NCBI RefSeq assembly: GCF_026651875.1
Contig: NZ_CP104067.1
Coordinates: forward strand, 744,001 to 808,000
Direction: 5' to 3'
DNA length: 64,000 bases
Origin: Alicyclobacillus fastidiosus
GTDB taxonomy: Bacteria; Bacillota; Bacilli; Alicyclobacillales; Alicyclobacillaceae
Positions 1-8,079 of this stretch are shown one piece after another. The notes beneath the pieces are model-generated. The model searched no databases, was not told the origin of the DNA, and was given only the letters and a program-made list of their open reading frames with translations. Position 1 is the stretch's first letter. Every line of letters starts with the position of its first letter. The translations under genes and the position numbers were made by a program.

Positions 1-68
1 GACTTTTCCTGATCTGAGAAAGGAAATGACGAGCCCCTCACTAGATCTACATAGGCTGGGGCCCACTG

Positions 69-109
69 CCCTGGAGCGTACACCCTCGGTGTGCGTCCAG
101 GGCGTTTTT
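69..109 (+). terminator. Intrinsic terminator of an upstream gene
   Basis: An inverted repeat with arms CCCTGGA...TCCAGGG and an inner GTACACC/GGTGTGC pairing is followed by a T5 run. The gene it would terminate lies left of the window. Bases 110-366 hold no gene that I can support. Confidence 0.75.
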
Positions 110-366
110 GCGTCTTCGTTTCTTCGAGCAACGAGCGTTTTCGATCGTCAGCGCGTCTTTCGCAGTCGGGCCTGAAACAAATTGGCGGTTGTTTCGCTAG
201 TCGTGCCATTCGGTGGCACTTTCGTGGAGAGGATTGACCCAAAGTTTCGTAACTTATCAAATCACTTGTAGATAAGTTTGATCACTAAGGGAGATTATGA
301 TGCCCGACGCAAAACCGATTTCGAAACAGCTTTCTGCCATCGCTTTCATTTTAGATCTATTTTCGC

Positions 367-396
367 TTGGAAAAGCGCTTTCAGGCGTAGTATAGT
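367..396 (+). promoter_or_regulatory. Promoter with overlapping CcpA (cre) site
   Basis: TTGGAA (367-372) and TATAGT (391-396) are 18 bases apart, a plausible sigma-A promoter about 200 bases upstream of the LacI-type gene. Positions 372-383 read AAAGCGCTTTCA, matching the last 12 bases of the ideal Bacillus cre palindrome. The site overlaps the -35 and spacer, where CcpA binding would block transcription. Glucose repression of the beta-glucosidase operon is therefore likely, but this is inference from sequence alone. Confidence 0.55.
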
Positions 397-517
397 ATGG
401 GCATATCTCTCGTGTTTGTTGAAATATCAGGTGTAATTTGGGTGGTGTGCACGGGACGGATTTTCTACTAGAACAATCGCATCGAAACAGAGAGAGCCGC
501 TCGGACGCGTCCACGAA

Positions 518-531
518 CGAAAACGGTTTCG
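518..531 (+). promoter_or_regulatory. Candidate operator for the LacI-type regulator
   Basis: A 14-base near-palindrome with a central CG (CGAAA, four bases, TTTCG) has the size and shape of LacI/GalR-family operators. It lies 76 bases upstream of the regulator start and downstream of the 391 promoter, so autoregulation as a roadblock is possible. Confidence 0.4.
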
Positions 532-607
532 ATGTTGAGAGTGGTTCTGACGGTGGAGTATCCGCATTATTCCGCATCGAATCTAGATGCAATAAAGGAA
601 GCTGTCT

Positions 608-1624
608 ATGACCACGATATACGACGTTGCGAAACGAGCAGGAGTTTCGGTGGCGACGGTGTCCAAAGTCCTCAACGGGTATCCCGATGTGAGTCAGAAG
701 ACCCGTGAAAAGGTTCAGCGGATTACCGACGAACTGGGGTATCACGCGAATGCAGTGGCGCGAAGTCTCGTCACTCGAAGATCGATGACGATTGGTGTGT
801 TCTTTCAAGATCACGACAACCAGGGGTTCCGACATCCGTTTCTGCACGACGTGATAGCGAGTTTTAAAGATGTCGTCGGTGAAGCCGGTTACGACCTTCT
901 GTTTTTGTCGGAGCACCGCACGGACTCCTCGTCCCGAAGCTTCGAAGCGAGAGCGAAACAACGAGACGTAGACGGTTTATTTCTCCTCGGTGTTCCGAGG
1001 ACGAATCCGGGATTGGCCGCCTTGTCGCGCAGTCAAATTCCAACTGTCTCAGTAGTTCTCGACCTGTTTGGCCCGAAGGCGAGTTACTTGTGTTCCGATA
1101 ACGTCGGTGGGGCGCGCGAGGCTGTGGAATATCTCGTGGCGAACGGACATCGGAAAATTGCGTTCATCGGTGATCGGTTTGGCACCAAACCGGGGCATGA
1201 CCGAATGCTTGGGTATCAACAGGCGTTACAAGCAAACGCCTTGCAGTATCGCTCGGAGTGGGTGCTCGAGGGCGATTTCAGTGAAGCTTCTGGAGCGCGT
1301 GCGATGAAAAGGCTCCTAAAGTGCAGCGAGTTGCCGACTGCGGTGTTCTGTGCGTCGGACATGATGGCTATCGGCGGTATGGACGCATTGTCAGATACGG
1401 GACTACAAGTTGCAAGAGACATTTCTATCGTGGGGTTCGACGACATTGACCTCGCTCACTACGTGAAGCCTGGTTTGACGACGATTCGCCAGAACACCGA
1501 CAAGATGGGGCAGAGGGCCGCGACGGAACTGCTTGAGCTGATGAACATGGCGAACAAACCACCAAGCGTGATCACGGTGGAAACCAGTTTAGTGATTCGA
1601 GGGACAGTCCGCAACATTGCATGA
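608..1624 (+). CDS. LacI-family transcriptional regulator
   Basis: A 338-residue protein of the family's normal length. The N-terminus (TTIYDVAKRAGVSVATVSKV) is the classic LacI helix-turn-helix followed by the hinge helix (NAVARSL), and the rest is a periplasmic-binding-protein-like sugar-sensing core ending in the usual SIVGFDDIDLA and PGLTTIRQ motifs. AAAGGAAG lies 6-7 bases before the ATG. The stop overlaps a possible ATG of the following beta-glucosidase frame, so the two are almost certainly cotranscribed, and the regulator probably represses this operon in the absence of a beta-glucoside. The effector sugar cannot be told from sequence. Confidence 0.9.
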   Translation: MTTIYDVAKRAGVSVATVSKVLNGYPDVSQKTREKVQRITDELGYHANAVARSLVTRRSMTIGVFFQDHDNQGFRHPFLHDVIASFKDVVGEAGYDLLFLSEHRTDSSSRSFEARAKQRDVDGLFLLGVPRTNPGLAALSRSQIPTVSVVLDLFGPKASYLCSDNVGGAREAVEYLVANGHRKIAFIGDRFGTKPGHDRMLGYQQALQANALQYRSEWVLEGDFSEASGARAMKRLLKCSELPTAVFCASDMMAIGGMDALSDTGLQVARDISIVGFDDIDLAHYVKPGLTTIRQNTDKMGQRAATELLELMNMANKPPSVITVETSLVIRGTVRNIA

Positions 1625-1725
1625 ATGCGAAATTTGAATGCGGATTTATCCGAATTAACCGATTTGTAAGCGGAACCGGAAAGCGGATACCTAGACCTTT
1701 GAGTAGGGGAAAGGGTGGGGACGAT

Positions 1726-3084
1726 TTGACGAGGGATTACATCGCGTTTCCTGCAGATTTTGTCTTTGGAACGGCGACAGCCGCCTATCAAATCGAAGGA
1801 GCGGCCAAGGAAGACGGGCGCGGCGAGTCCATTTGGGACAGATTTTCACATACGCCAGGCAAAGTGTTTGAAGGCCATACAGGCGATATCGCCTGTGACC
1901 ACTACCACCGTTACGAGGAAGACATTGAGCTCATGCACCAACTCGGGATTCCATCCTATCGGTTGTCCATCGCATGGCCGCGCATCTTCCCGAAGCGGGG
2001 CAAGTTCAATCAAGCCGGTATCGACTTTTACCGCCGCCTGCTCGAAACGCTGCACAAATACGGCATCGAGCCTGTTGTGACCCTGTATCACTGGGACCTC
2101 CCACAGTACTTGCAGGATGAAGGGGGCTGGGCGAACCGCAAGACGGTCGACTACTTCGTGGAGTATGCGACGAAAGTGTTTGCGGAGCTCGGCGACCTCG
2201 TCCCGAAATTCATCACGCACAACGAACCGTGGTGCGCCTCGTTTCTGAGCTATGGGCTAGGCCAGCACGCACCAGGGCATCAAAACTGGTCGGAGGCCTA
2301 CGCCGCTGCTCACCACATTCTACTGTCGCACGGCTTGGCAGTGAATGCATATCGGGCGGCCGGACTGAAGGGCGATATCGGCATTACGCTGAACTTTACG
2401 TGGGTGGACGCGGCGAGTGACAGTGCACAAGATCAGGCGATGTCGCGCTACGCCGATGGCTTCTTCAACCGCTGGTTTGTCGAGCCCGTCACCAAAGGCA
2501 GGTATCCTGCCGACATGATTCCGCTCGTCGAGTCGCAAATCGGAGAGTTGTCGTTCATTGGTGCGGGCGATTTAGAAGCCATTGCGACAAAGGTCGATTT
2601 CCTCGGCGTGAACTATTATACGCGGCAAGTGGTCGCAGCCGATCCGTCTGCCCCACTGGGGGTTCGCATGGTGGAGCCGCCGCGGGATAGTGTCACCGAC
2701 ATGGGCTGGGAGATTCACCCGCAGTCGCTGTACCGGCTCCTGAACTGGCTGCAGACTGCCTACACAGGTGACCTTCCGCTTTTGATCACGGAAAACGGCT
2801 CCGCCTTCCGGGACCATTTGGTGGCTGGGGAGGTTCATGACAGGGAGCGGATCGACTACGTTGCAGATCACCTCGAAGCGGCGAAGCGGTTTATCGATGA
2901 AGGCGGACCGCTTAAGGGATATTACCTGTGGTCGTTGATGGACAACTTCGAGTGGGCTTTTGGTTACTCGAAGCGGTTTGGAATGGTCTACGTGGACTAC
3001 GGGACGCAAGCCCGAATTGTGAAGGACAGCGGGAAGTGGTACAGCGACCAGATCTCGTACCACTGCAGTTTGCACACGCGCTAG
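1726..3084 (+). CDS. bglA: Family 1 glycoside hydrolase (beta-glucosidase)
   Basis: Hydrolyses terminal beta-D-glucosides, or 6-phospho-glucosides in some family members. The GH1 barrel starts at [13 protein letters not shown]; the acid/base glutamate lies in HNEPWC (about residue 167) and the nucleophile in LITENG (about residue 356). The C-terminus carries the substrate-site motif [12 protein letters not shown]. The frame is open back to 1621, but the extra 35 residues do not look like GH1, and TTG at 1726 has a purine-rich GGGAAAGGGTGGGG before it and gives the usual 452 residues. No signal peptide is visible, so it is cytoplasmic. No PTS gene adjoins, so free rather than phosphorylated glucosides are the likelier substrate. 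It sits directly behind the LacI regulator. Confidence 0.92.
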   Translation: MTRDYIAFPADFVFGTATAAYQIEGAAKEDGRGESIWDRFSHTPGKVFEGHTGDIACDHYHRYEEDIELMHQLGIPSYRLSIAWPRIFPKRGKFNQAGIDFYRRLLETLHKYGIEPVVTLYHWDLPQYLQDEGGWANRKTVDYFVEYATKVFAELGDLVPKFITHNEPWCASFLSYGLGQHAPGHQNWSEAYAAAHHILLSHGLAVNAYRAAGLKGDIGITLNFTWVDAASDSAQDQAMSRYADGFFNRWFVEPVTKGRYPADMIPLVESQIGELSFIGAGDLEAIATKVDFLGVNYYTRQVVAADPSAPLGVRMVEPPRDSVTDMGWEIHPQSLYRLLNWLQTAYTGDLPLLITENGSAFRDHLVAGEVHDRERIDYVADHLEAAKRFIDEGGPLKGYYLWSLMDNFEWAFGYSKRFGMVYVDYGTQARIVKDSGKWYSDQISYHCSLHTR

Positions 3085-3233
3085 CTTCCGAGTGCCTTGC
3101 CTGCGCCCGGCCGAAGCTTTTGCTTTCTGTCAGGTGGTTTGTCAGTGGCAAACGACGGAATTATGCATTTCGCCTGCGTCATTTGGAAAACCTTGGTCTG
3201 AGTGGTTTTGTCAAATTGTTCAGGGGGATTCGA

Positions 3234-4445
3234 ATGCGCATTCTGTGGGGCCTACTTGGCATTACAATACTCATGGCGATTGCATTTTGCTGTTCCAACA
3301 ACCGGCGCCAGATAAAATGGCGAGCTGTTCTATTGAGTCTGGGATTCGAGATTCTATTCGCTGTACTCGTACTGTTGTGGGCGCCCGGTCGAATCGCGCT
3401 GAATTGGCTAACGAGCGGTGTGGAGCGCGTGATTAACTACGCGAACCAAGGCATCGACTTTTTGTTTGGCCCGCTCGTACAATTAAAGGGCTCGATATTC
3501 GCTTTACAAGTTTTGCCTGTTATCATCTTCCTCGGCGCGCTAATCGGCATCCTCTTTTACCTGCGCGTCATTCAGTGGGTCATTCAGATTGTCGGCGGTG
3601 CCGTCCAATGGCTGCTCGGAACGAGTAAACTCGAATCGCTATCTGCCATATCCACCGTGTTCTTGGGGCAGTCGGAGGCGCCGCTTTTGATTCGACCCTA
3701 TGTCGCACGGTTGACGGAGGCCGAGTTGTTTCAGGTGATGACGTGCGGGTTTACGTCTGTGGCCGGCTCGACATTAGTTGGCTATGCGTTATTGGGCATC
3801 CCGCTGCCCTATCTATTGACCGCCTGTATCATGACCGCACCTGCAGCGCTTTGCATCGGCAAGCTGATGTTCCCCGAAACCGGCGAGCCGCTAGGCTCGG
3901 AGGCAGTCCGCATGGAAAGCGATGAAGATTCGGCCAACGTCATCGATGCGGCCGCTGCTGGGACCTTAAGCGGATTGAAACTCGCGGTGAACGTGGGCGC
4001 GCTGCTGTTGGCGTTCATCTCGCTGATTGCGCTCATCAACGGCATCCTCGGGGGAGTTGGAGGATGGTTTGGCGCTCCGCACCTGACCCTTCAGCGGCTC
4101 CTCGGCTATCTTTTTTCACCTGTCGCATGGGTCATCGGGGTTCCATGGCAGGAAGCGGTGACCGCGGGCGGTTTTATCGGGGAGAAAATCGCATTGAACG
4201 AGTTCGTCGCGTACACGGATTTGGGGCCGAAGTTGCACCATTTAAGCACGAAGACCGCCGCCATCGTCACGTTCGCCTTGTGCGGGTTCGCCAATTTCTC
4301 ATCTGTGGCGATTCAAATCGGGACGTTTGGTGGCCTTGCCCCAAGTCGCCGACGCGACGTCGCGCGGCTGAGTATGCGCGCATTGCTCGCGGGCACGTTG
4401 GCCAACCTGATGAACGCCGCCATCGCTGGTATGGTCATCGGTTGA
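3234..4445 (+). CDS. nupC: NupC-type concentrative nucleoside transporter
   Basis: Cation-coupled uptake of nucleosides across the membrane. The 403-residue protein is made of hydrophobic segments throughout and carries the family signature [13 protein letters not shown] in its middle, followed by the gate-domain motif [14 protein letters not shown] and a C-terminal [12 protein letters not shown] segment typical of CNT proteins. ATG at 3234 follows AGGGGGATT at 3222-3230; the longer open frame upstream is the antisense of the GH1 end plus noncoding sequence. It follows the beta-glucosidase by 149 bases in the same direction. A shared operon is possible, but the substrates suggest a separate role in scavenging. 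Confidence 0.9.
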   Translation: MRILWGLLGITILMAIAFCCSNNRRQIKWRAVLLSLGFEILFAVLVLLWAPGRIALNWLTSGVERVINYANQGIDFLFGPLVQLKGSIFALQVLPVIIFLGALIGILFYLRVIQWVIQIVGGAVQWLLGTSKLESLSAISTVFLGQSEAPLLIRPYVARLTEAELFQVMTCGFTSVAGSTLVGYALLGIPLPYLLTACIMTAPAALCIGKLMFPETGEPLGSEAVRMESDEDSANVIDAAAAGTLSGLKLAVNVGALLLAFISLIALINGILGGVGGWFGAPHLTLQRLLGYLFSPVAWVIGVPWQEAVTAGGFIGEKIALNEFVAYTDLGPKLHHLSTKTAAIVTFALCGFANFSSVAIQIGTFGGLAPSRRRDVARLSMRALLAGTLANLMNAAIAGMVIG

Positions 4446-4527
4446 TCTCGCCTCGAGCCACATCCCTTCCCATCCAGTTTGTCGACGGGATCGACTGGGT
4501 TTATCATGGAGAACGGGAGGGAAATGG

Positions 4528-4779
4528 ATGGACATCGTGCTCGTGGAAGTCTGTGACAGCAATCCTATTAGCAATCTGAACTTAGAGGAACTTGAGGTCG
4601 AGTACCCTGGCGTTTCCGTATTGCGCACAGAGTGCCTCAGCAAGTGTGGGCTGTGCGAGCACAACGTGTACGCGTATGTGAACGGCCACATCGTGTTTGC
4701 AAAGGACCCTGACACGTGTTTGGAGCGGATTCGCAGTCGAATAGAACACGATTTGGCTTGGCTGGACGAGTGCGAATAG
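4528..4779 (+). CDS. YuzB-like DUF1450 family protein
   Basis: An 83-residue acidic protein with the closely spaced cysteines of this small Bacilli family (TECLSKCGLCEHNVYAYVNG). The fold is thioredoxin-like or 2Fe-2S-ferredoxin-like by family description, with unknown function. GGGAGGG precedes the ATG by a few bases. Downstream it converges with the small membrane protein on the other strand. I recognise the family, not a role. Confidence 0.75.
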   Translation: MDIVLVEVCDSNPISNLNLEELEVEYPGVSVLRTECLSKCGLCEHNVYAYVNGHIVFAKDPDTCLERIRSRIEHDLAWLDECE

Positions 4780-4784
4780 TCGGG

Positions 4785-4994
4785 CTATCCACGGCGTCTC
4801 CTGCGCCTATCGCGCCACTTCTGCACCCGGTGGGCTACGAATTTAAATAACTCAATGCCGGTAGACACTTTTCCTAGAGCGCCGAGAATCGGTTCAATGG
4901 TCCAGTAGATGGTCAGTGCAATAAACGCGATGATGCCCATGAGGACGATTAGGATTGACAACAACACTAAGCAGACAATCAGCAGAGTATGCAA
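4785..4994 (-). CDS. Small single-pass membrane protein, unknown
   Basis: A 69-residue protein: about 29 hydrophobic residues at the N-terminus (LLIVCLVLLSILIVLMGIIA), a short amphipathic middle, and a strongly basic arginine-rich tail (DRRRRRRG), so N-out/C-in by the positive-inside rule. Translation probably starts at TTG 4994 behind GGAGAG seven bases upstream. It resembles the short YtxH/YqfX-like or DUF948-like membrane peptides of Bacilli only in layout. No function assigned. Confidence 0.55.
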   Translation of the reverse strand: MHTLLIVCLVLLSILIVLMGIIAFIALTIYWTIEPILGALGKVSTGIELFKFVAHRVQKWRDRRRRRRG

Positions 4995-5452
4995 AGTGAT
5001 TCTCTCCGATCACAATATCGTTTGGATTGTCCACCCGCTTTACTTTCGTGCACTTGGCGGGTGATCCTGGTGTTTCGTATCCCCTACATCTATACAGCCC
5101 ATTCTAAGCCATACCTGAGTTCGGCGATACTAGGTGAGTTTTGGCAGCCGATGGTTTCGTAGTTTGGCCGTTCTGACCGGATGAAGGCCAAACAAAATTC
5201 ATGGTCTACGCCGTGAACAGGTTTCCCCATATAGACTTCAAAACGTTGGCGTTACGCTGCAGAGCAAGGGGTGGGAGTACTCATTTTACTTCCCTAGGCC
5301 CAGCGAACTGTCCGCTGCCATACGTCGTCCAATGTTTCGAACTAGAAACGGACGCAGGGAGAACCTGCGCCTGAACATCATGCGTTCATACCCGAGCGGC
5401 ATGCAGAGTGGAGCCGTTTCGGGCATTCCCGGTGCGGCCTATTTCGTCGTGC
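4995..5452. other. Intergenic stretch without a supported gene
   Basis: About 460 bases with no convincing coding frame. The only structure I see is an eight-base inverted repeat (GTTTGGCC at 5162-5169, GGCCAAAC at 5186-5193). Upstream signals for the minus-strand membrane peptide lie at its left edge. Confidence 0.5.
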
Positions 5453-6301
5453 CTACTTCGCCTTGTGCGCGTAGGCCGTCTCCACGCGGTTCTGACCGCG
5501 AGGTTCGTGGTTGTCGCTGCGCTTCGTGTAGGTTTTAATGATTTGCGCCAATTCTGCGGTGGCGGTCGGGATGTCGTCGTTGAAGATCAAGAAATCGAAC
5601 TGGTCACTCAAGGACTCCTCGTATTTCAGCCGTTCAAGCCGGCGCCGAATGTCTTCATCTGCATCCCCGCGGCCGTGCAGTCTGCCTTCCAGGTCGTTGA
5701 GTACCGTTGGCCGGACGTAAATCAGCACGATGTTGCTCGGGAAGGTCTTCTTCAGATTGAGCGCGCCGTTCACGTCGATATCCTTGATGACGTCTTTGCC
5801 ATCGCGGAGCGTCTTTTCGTAGGTTTTCAGGTGTGTTCCATAGTAGTTGCCATGGATGATCTCGTGCTCCAGAAATTCACCGCGGGCCGCCATTTGTTCA
5901 AAATCCGCAAGCGTCACAAAAAAGTAGGGGTGGCCCTCGACTTCGCCCGGGCGCATGGCCCGCGTCGTAAACGACGGGATGAACGTCAAGCCAAGGTCAT
6001 AGTTTTGCTTCAGGGAGTTGATCAGCGTGTTCTTGCCGGCGCCAGAGGGGCCTGAAAGAACAAAAAGAACCCCCTCACGCGTCGATGTCAGCGTCTGCGG
6101 GACGTAGCTCATCAACTCGGATAGGGAGCAACCCAGCGCGTCGCATATATTTTGTAGCACCTTTAAATCGACCCGCGAAATCATGTTCTTCTTTATCGCA
6201 TAAAGGGTGTTTTTATTGACCCCACTTTTCTCTACCAAATCCGGAATCTTCATGTTCTTCTCGAAGAGAAGACGATCCAGATGAAATTGGACTCGGTCCA
6301 T
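5453..6301 (-). CDS. XRE-type helix-turn-helix fused to guanylate kinase
   Basis: About 282 residues in two parts. Residues 1-68 are a complete small Cro/CI-type DNA-binding domain (LVEKSGVNKNTLYAIKKN, then LKVLQNICDALGCSLSELM). Residues 77-270 are a full guanylate kinase: P-loop GPSGAGKNT, GMP-site SFTTRAMRPGE with both arginines, YFF, FLEHEIIHGNYYGT, DIDVNGALNL, and the lid arginines in EDIRRRLERLKYEE. Every GMP-contact position I can place is kept, so catalysis (GMP + ATP to GDP + ADP) is plausible. Start: ATG 6301 behind GGTGAGG; GTG 6310 is the alternative. An ordinary gmk sits elsewhere in Bacilli, near rpoZ, so this is probably a second copy acting as a nucleotide-sensing regulator. 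That role is inference. Confidence 0.85.
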   Translation of the reverse strand: MDRVQFHLDRLLFEKNMKIPDLVEKSGVNKNTLYAIKKNMISRVDLKVLQNICDALGCSLSELMSYVPQTLTSTREGVLFVLSGPSGAGKNTLINSLKQNYDLGLTFIPSFTTRAMRPGEVEGHPYFFVTLADFEQMAARGEFLEHEIIHGNYYGTHLKTYEKTLRDGKDVIKDIDVNGALNLKKTFPSNIVLIYVRPTVLNDLEGRLHGRGDADEDIRRRLERLKYEESLSDQFDFLIFNDDIPTATAELAQIIKTYTKRSDNHEPRGQNRVETAYAHKAK

Positions 6302-6379
6302 ACCCCTCACCGACCTTCTCTAAATGTTTGTCCATATTATACACACATCATTGTAAAAAAAGCAGCCTTAATTGTAATT

Positions 6380-6395
6380 TTGTCGAAATTGACAA
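6380..6395. promoter_or_regulatory. Palindromic candidate operator
   Basis: TTGTC, six bases, GACAA: a 16-base near-palindrome in the AT-rich divergent region between the HTH-guanylate kinase (minus) and the MOSC gene (plus). A TATAAT lies near 6340 on the minus strand in the run-up to the HTH-kinase gene. It is a natural candidate for binding by that XRE-type domain, but unproven. Confidence 0.35.
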
Positions 6396-6552
6396 GATCT
6401 ATTTTTTTACAGTGTGGACGGCGAATTCGTGGAACAGACGTGTGATTTTCGTTTTTCCAAAGACTCGTGTCTTGTGTCACTCAATCTGGTATTGTTTACC
6501 CATAGTATCTCGTGCGAAAACGGTAGACGTTAGATAGAAAGGAGTGCCTCGG

Positions 6553-7209
6553 ATGCGCCAGATTGTTTCGATACAGGTCGGGCAGGTCAAGTCGTATTTG
6601 ATGCATGGCGAACAAGCGGGGGAGAAAACTTGGAAGACCGCCTTTGACAAGCGTCCTGTCGCCACCCCGGTCATCGTCGCGCGATCCGGTGTGGACGGGG
6701 ATGCGCAGGCGGATCGCAAGCACCACGGCGGCCCAGACAAGGCAGTGCTGATGTACGCGAACAAGCACTACGGCGCGTGGACGCAAGAATTTGTACATCT
6801 CGATCTCGGTCCGGGTGGGTTTGGAGAAAATTTGACGGTTGAAGGAATGACGGAGGAGTCCGTGTGTGTTGGCGATGTCTATCGCATCGGGCACCTGGTC
6901 GTAGAGGTGTCACAGCCGCGCATTCCGTGTTGGAAGATATCAGAGCGCTGGCGGGAAGCGACGTTGACCGACAGGGTGCGGGCGACCGGGTGGACCGGGT
7001 GGTACGTACGCGTCCGTGAACCTGGGGTCATTTCGGCACACGACGGCATAGAACTCATCGACCGGCCGTATCCCAAGCTGAACGTGTCGACGCTGAATGG
7101 CGTGTTGTTTCACCGCGTCGAGAAATCGCCGGCACTTTTGCAGCAACTGCAGCAATGTGACGCACTGGCGGAAGGATGGCGACAAGCTATCCCAGAACTG
7201 CGGGCTTGA
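6553..7209 (+). CDS. MOSC domain protein (YiiM-like)
   Basis: A 218-residue protein of the stand-alone MOSC group related to E. coli YiiM, which moves sulfur or reduces N-hydroxylated compounds using a molybdenum cofactor. Visible motifs are HHGGPDKAVLMY, GPGGFGENL, the cysteine-bearing SQPRIPCWKI (the expected cofactor ligand), and the C-terminal three-helix segment after GVISAHDGIEL. ATG 6553 lies eight bases after AAAGGAG; the GTG at 6544 overlaps that ribosome site and is less likely. MogA, a molybdenum cofactor enzyme, is encoded at 24.1 kb, so the cofactor pathway exists in this genome. Confidence 0.85.
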   Translation: MRQIVSIQVGQVKSYLMHGEQAGEKTWKTAFDKRPVATPVIVARSGVDGDAQADRKHHGGPDKAVLMYANKHYGAWTQEFVHLDLGPGGFGENLTVEGMTEESVCVGDVYRIGHLVVEVSQPRIPCWKISERWREATLTDRVRATGWTGWYVRVREPGVISAHDGIELIDRPYPKLNVSTLNGVLFHRVEKSPALLQQLQQCDALAEGWRQAIPELRA

Positions 7210-7299
7210 TGGGCGGTTGTGCCGCGCACGGGCACGATGTTTACGGCCAAGCCCAGCCGGATGGGATTGCACACAATGGATGACGAAAGGACATTGGTT

Positions 7300-8040
7300 G
7301 TGAAAGCGATTCGACTGGATAAATGGCTGGCAAATGCCGGCATGGGGACGAGAACGGAAGTGAAAAAAGCCATCCGCGCTGCGCGCATCGAGGTCAATGG
7401 CGCGGTGGCGAAAGATCCAGGTCAGCACGTCGTGCCAGGAAAAGACGACGTGACGTGGGACGGAGAGTCGATTTCGTACCAGATGTATGTCTATTTCCTG
7501 ATGTACAAGCCACAAGGGGTTCTGTCCGCGACAGAAGATTTACGCGATCCGGTGGTAACCGACCTGCTCGAGCCAGAAGATGCGCACTTTGACGTCTTCC
7601 CAGTGGGCCGCCTCGACAAAGACGCCGAGGGATTGCTGATCTTGACCAATGACGGTCAACTGGCGCATCGATTGTTGTCTCCGAAACATCATGTGCCAAA
7701 GCGCTATCTCGTCCACGTCGAGGGAAGGCTCGGACCAGAAGACGTGGCGGAGATCACGAAAGGGATCACGCTCGAGGATGGGTACCAGGCGTTGCCTGGA
7801 GATCTGACCATCCTCGAGAGCGGCCGGACTTCGGTGGGCGAAATCGTCATCTACGAGGGCAAATACCATCAGGTCAAGCGTATGTTTGGGGTGTTAGGCA
7901 AGCCCGTCATCTTTCTCAAACGCTTGGAGATGGGCCCTATTTCGCTTGACGAAACGCTTCAACCGGGGGAGTACCGGGCAATGACCGAGGGCGAAATCGC
8001 ATCGCTCAAAGCCTTGCAACAAGGTGGTACGAGCGCTTGA
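7300..8040 (+). CDS. RsuA-family pseudouridine synthase
   Basis: Converts a uridine in rRNA (16S, by analogy with RsuA) to pseudouridine. The protein starts with an S4 RNA-binding domain (IRLDKWLANAGMGTRTEVKK) and continues with the catalytic domain: VGRLDKDAEGLLILTNDG contains the catalytic aspartate, followed by PKRYLV and YHQVKRMF. GTG 7300 lies nine bases after GAAAGG; ATG 7276 in frame is a possible longer start with a poor ribosome site. The 246-residue length is normal. It follows the MOSC gene by about 90 bases and is probably cotranscribed. Confidence 0.88.
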   Translation: MKAIRLDKWLANAGMGTRTEVKKAIRAARIEVNGAVAKDPGQHVVPGKDDVTWDGESISYQMYVYFLMYKPQGVLSATEDLRDPVVTDLLEPEDAHFDVFPVGRLDKDAEGLLILTNDGQLAHRLLSPKHHVPKRYLVHVEGRLGPEDVAEITKGITLEDGYQALPGDLTILESGRTSVGEIVIYEGKYHQVKRMFGVLGKPVIFLKRLEMGPISLDETLQPGEYRAMTEGEIASLKALQQGGTSA

Positions 8041-8079
8041 TGGTGGGGACGCGACAAACCCCAACTCTCCTGCTTGCGC

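Noticed and set aside
6328-6537. 69-codon frame upstream of the MOSC gene
   Set aside because: It crosses the AT-rich promoter region and the palindrome, has no ribosome site, and its codons are random.
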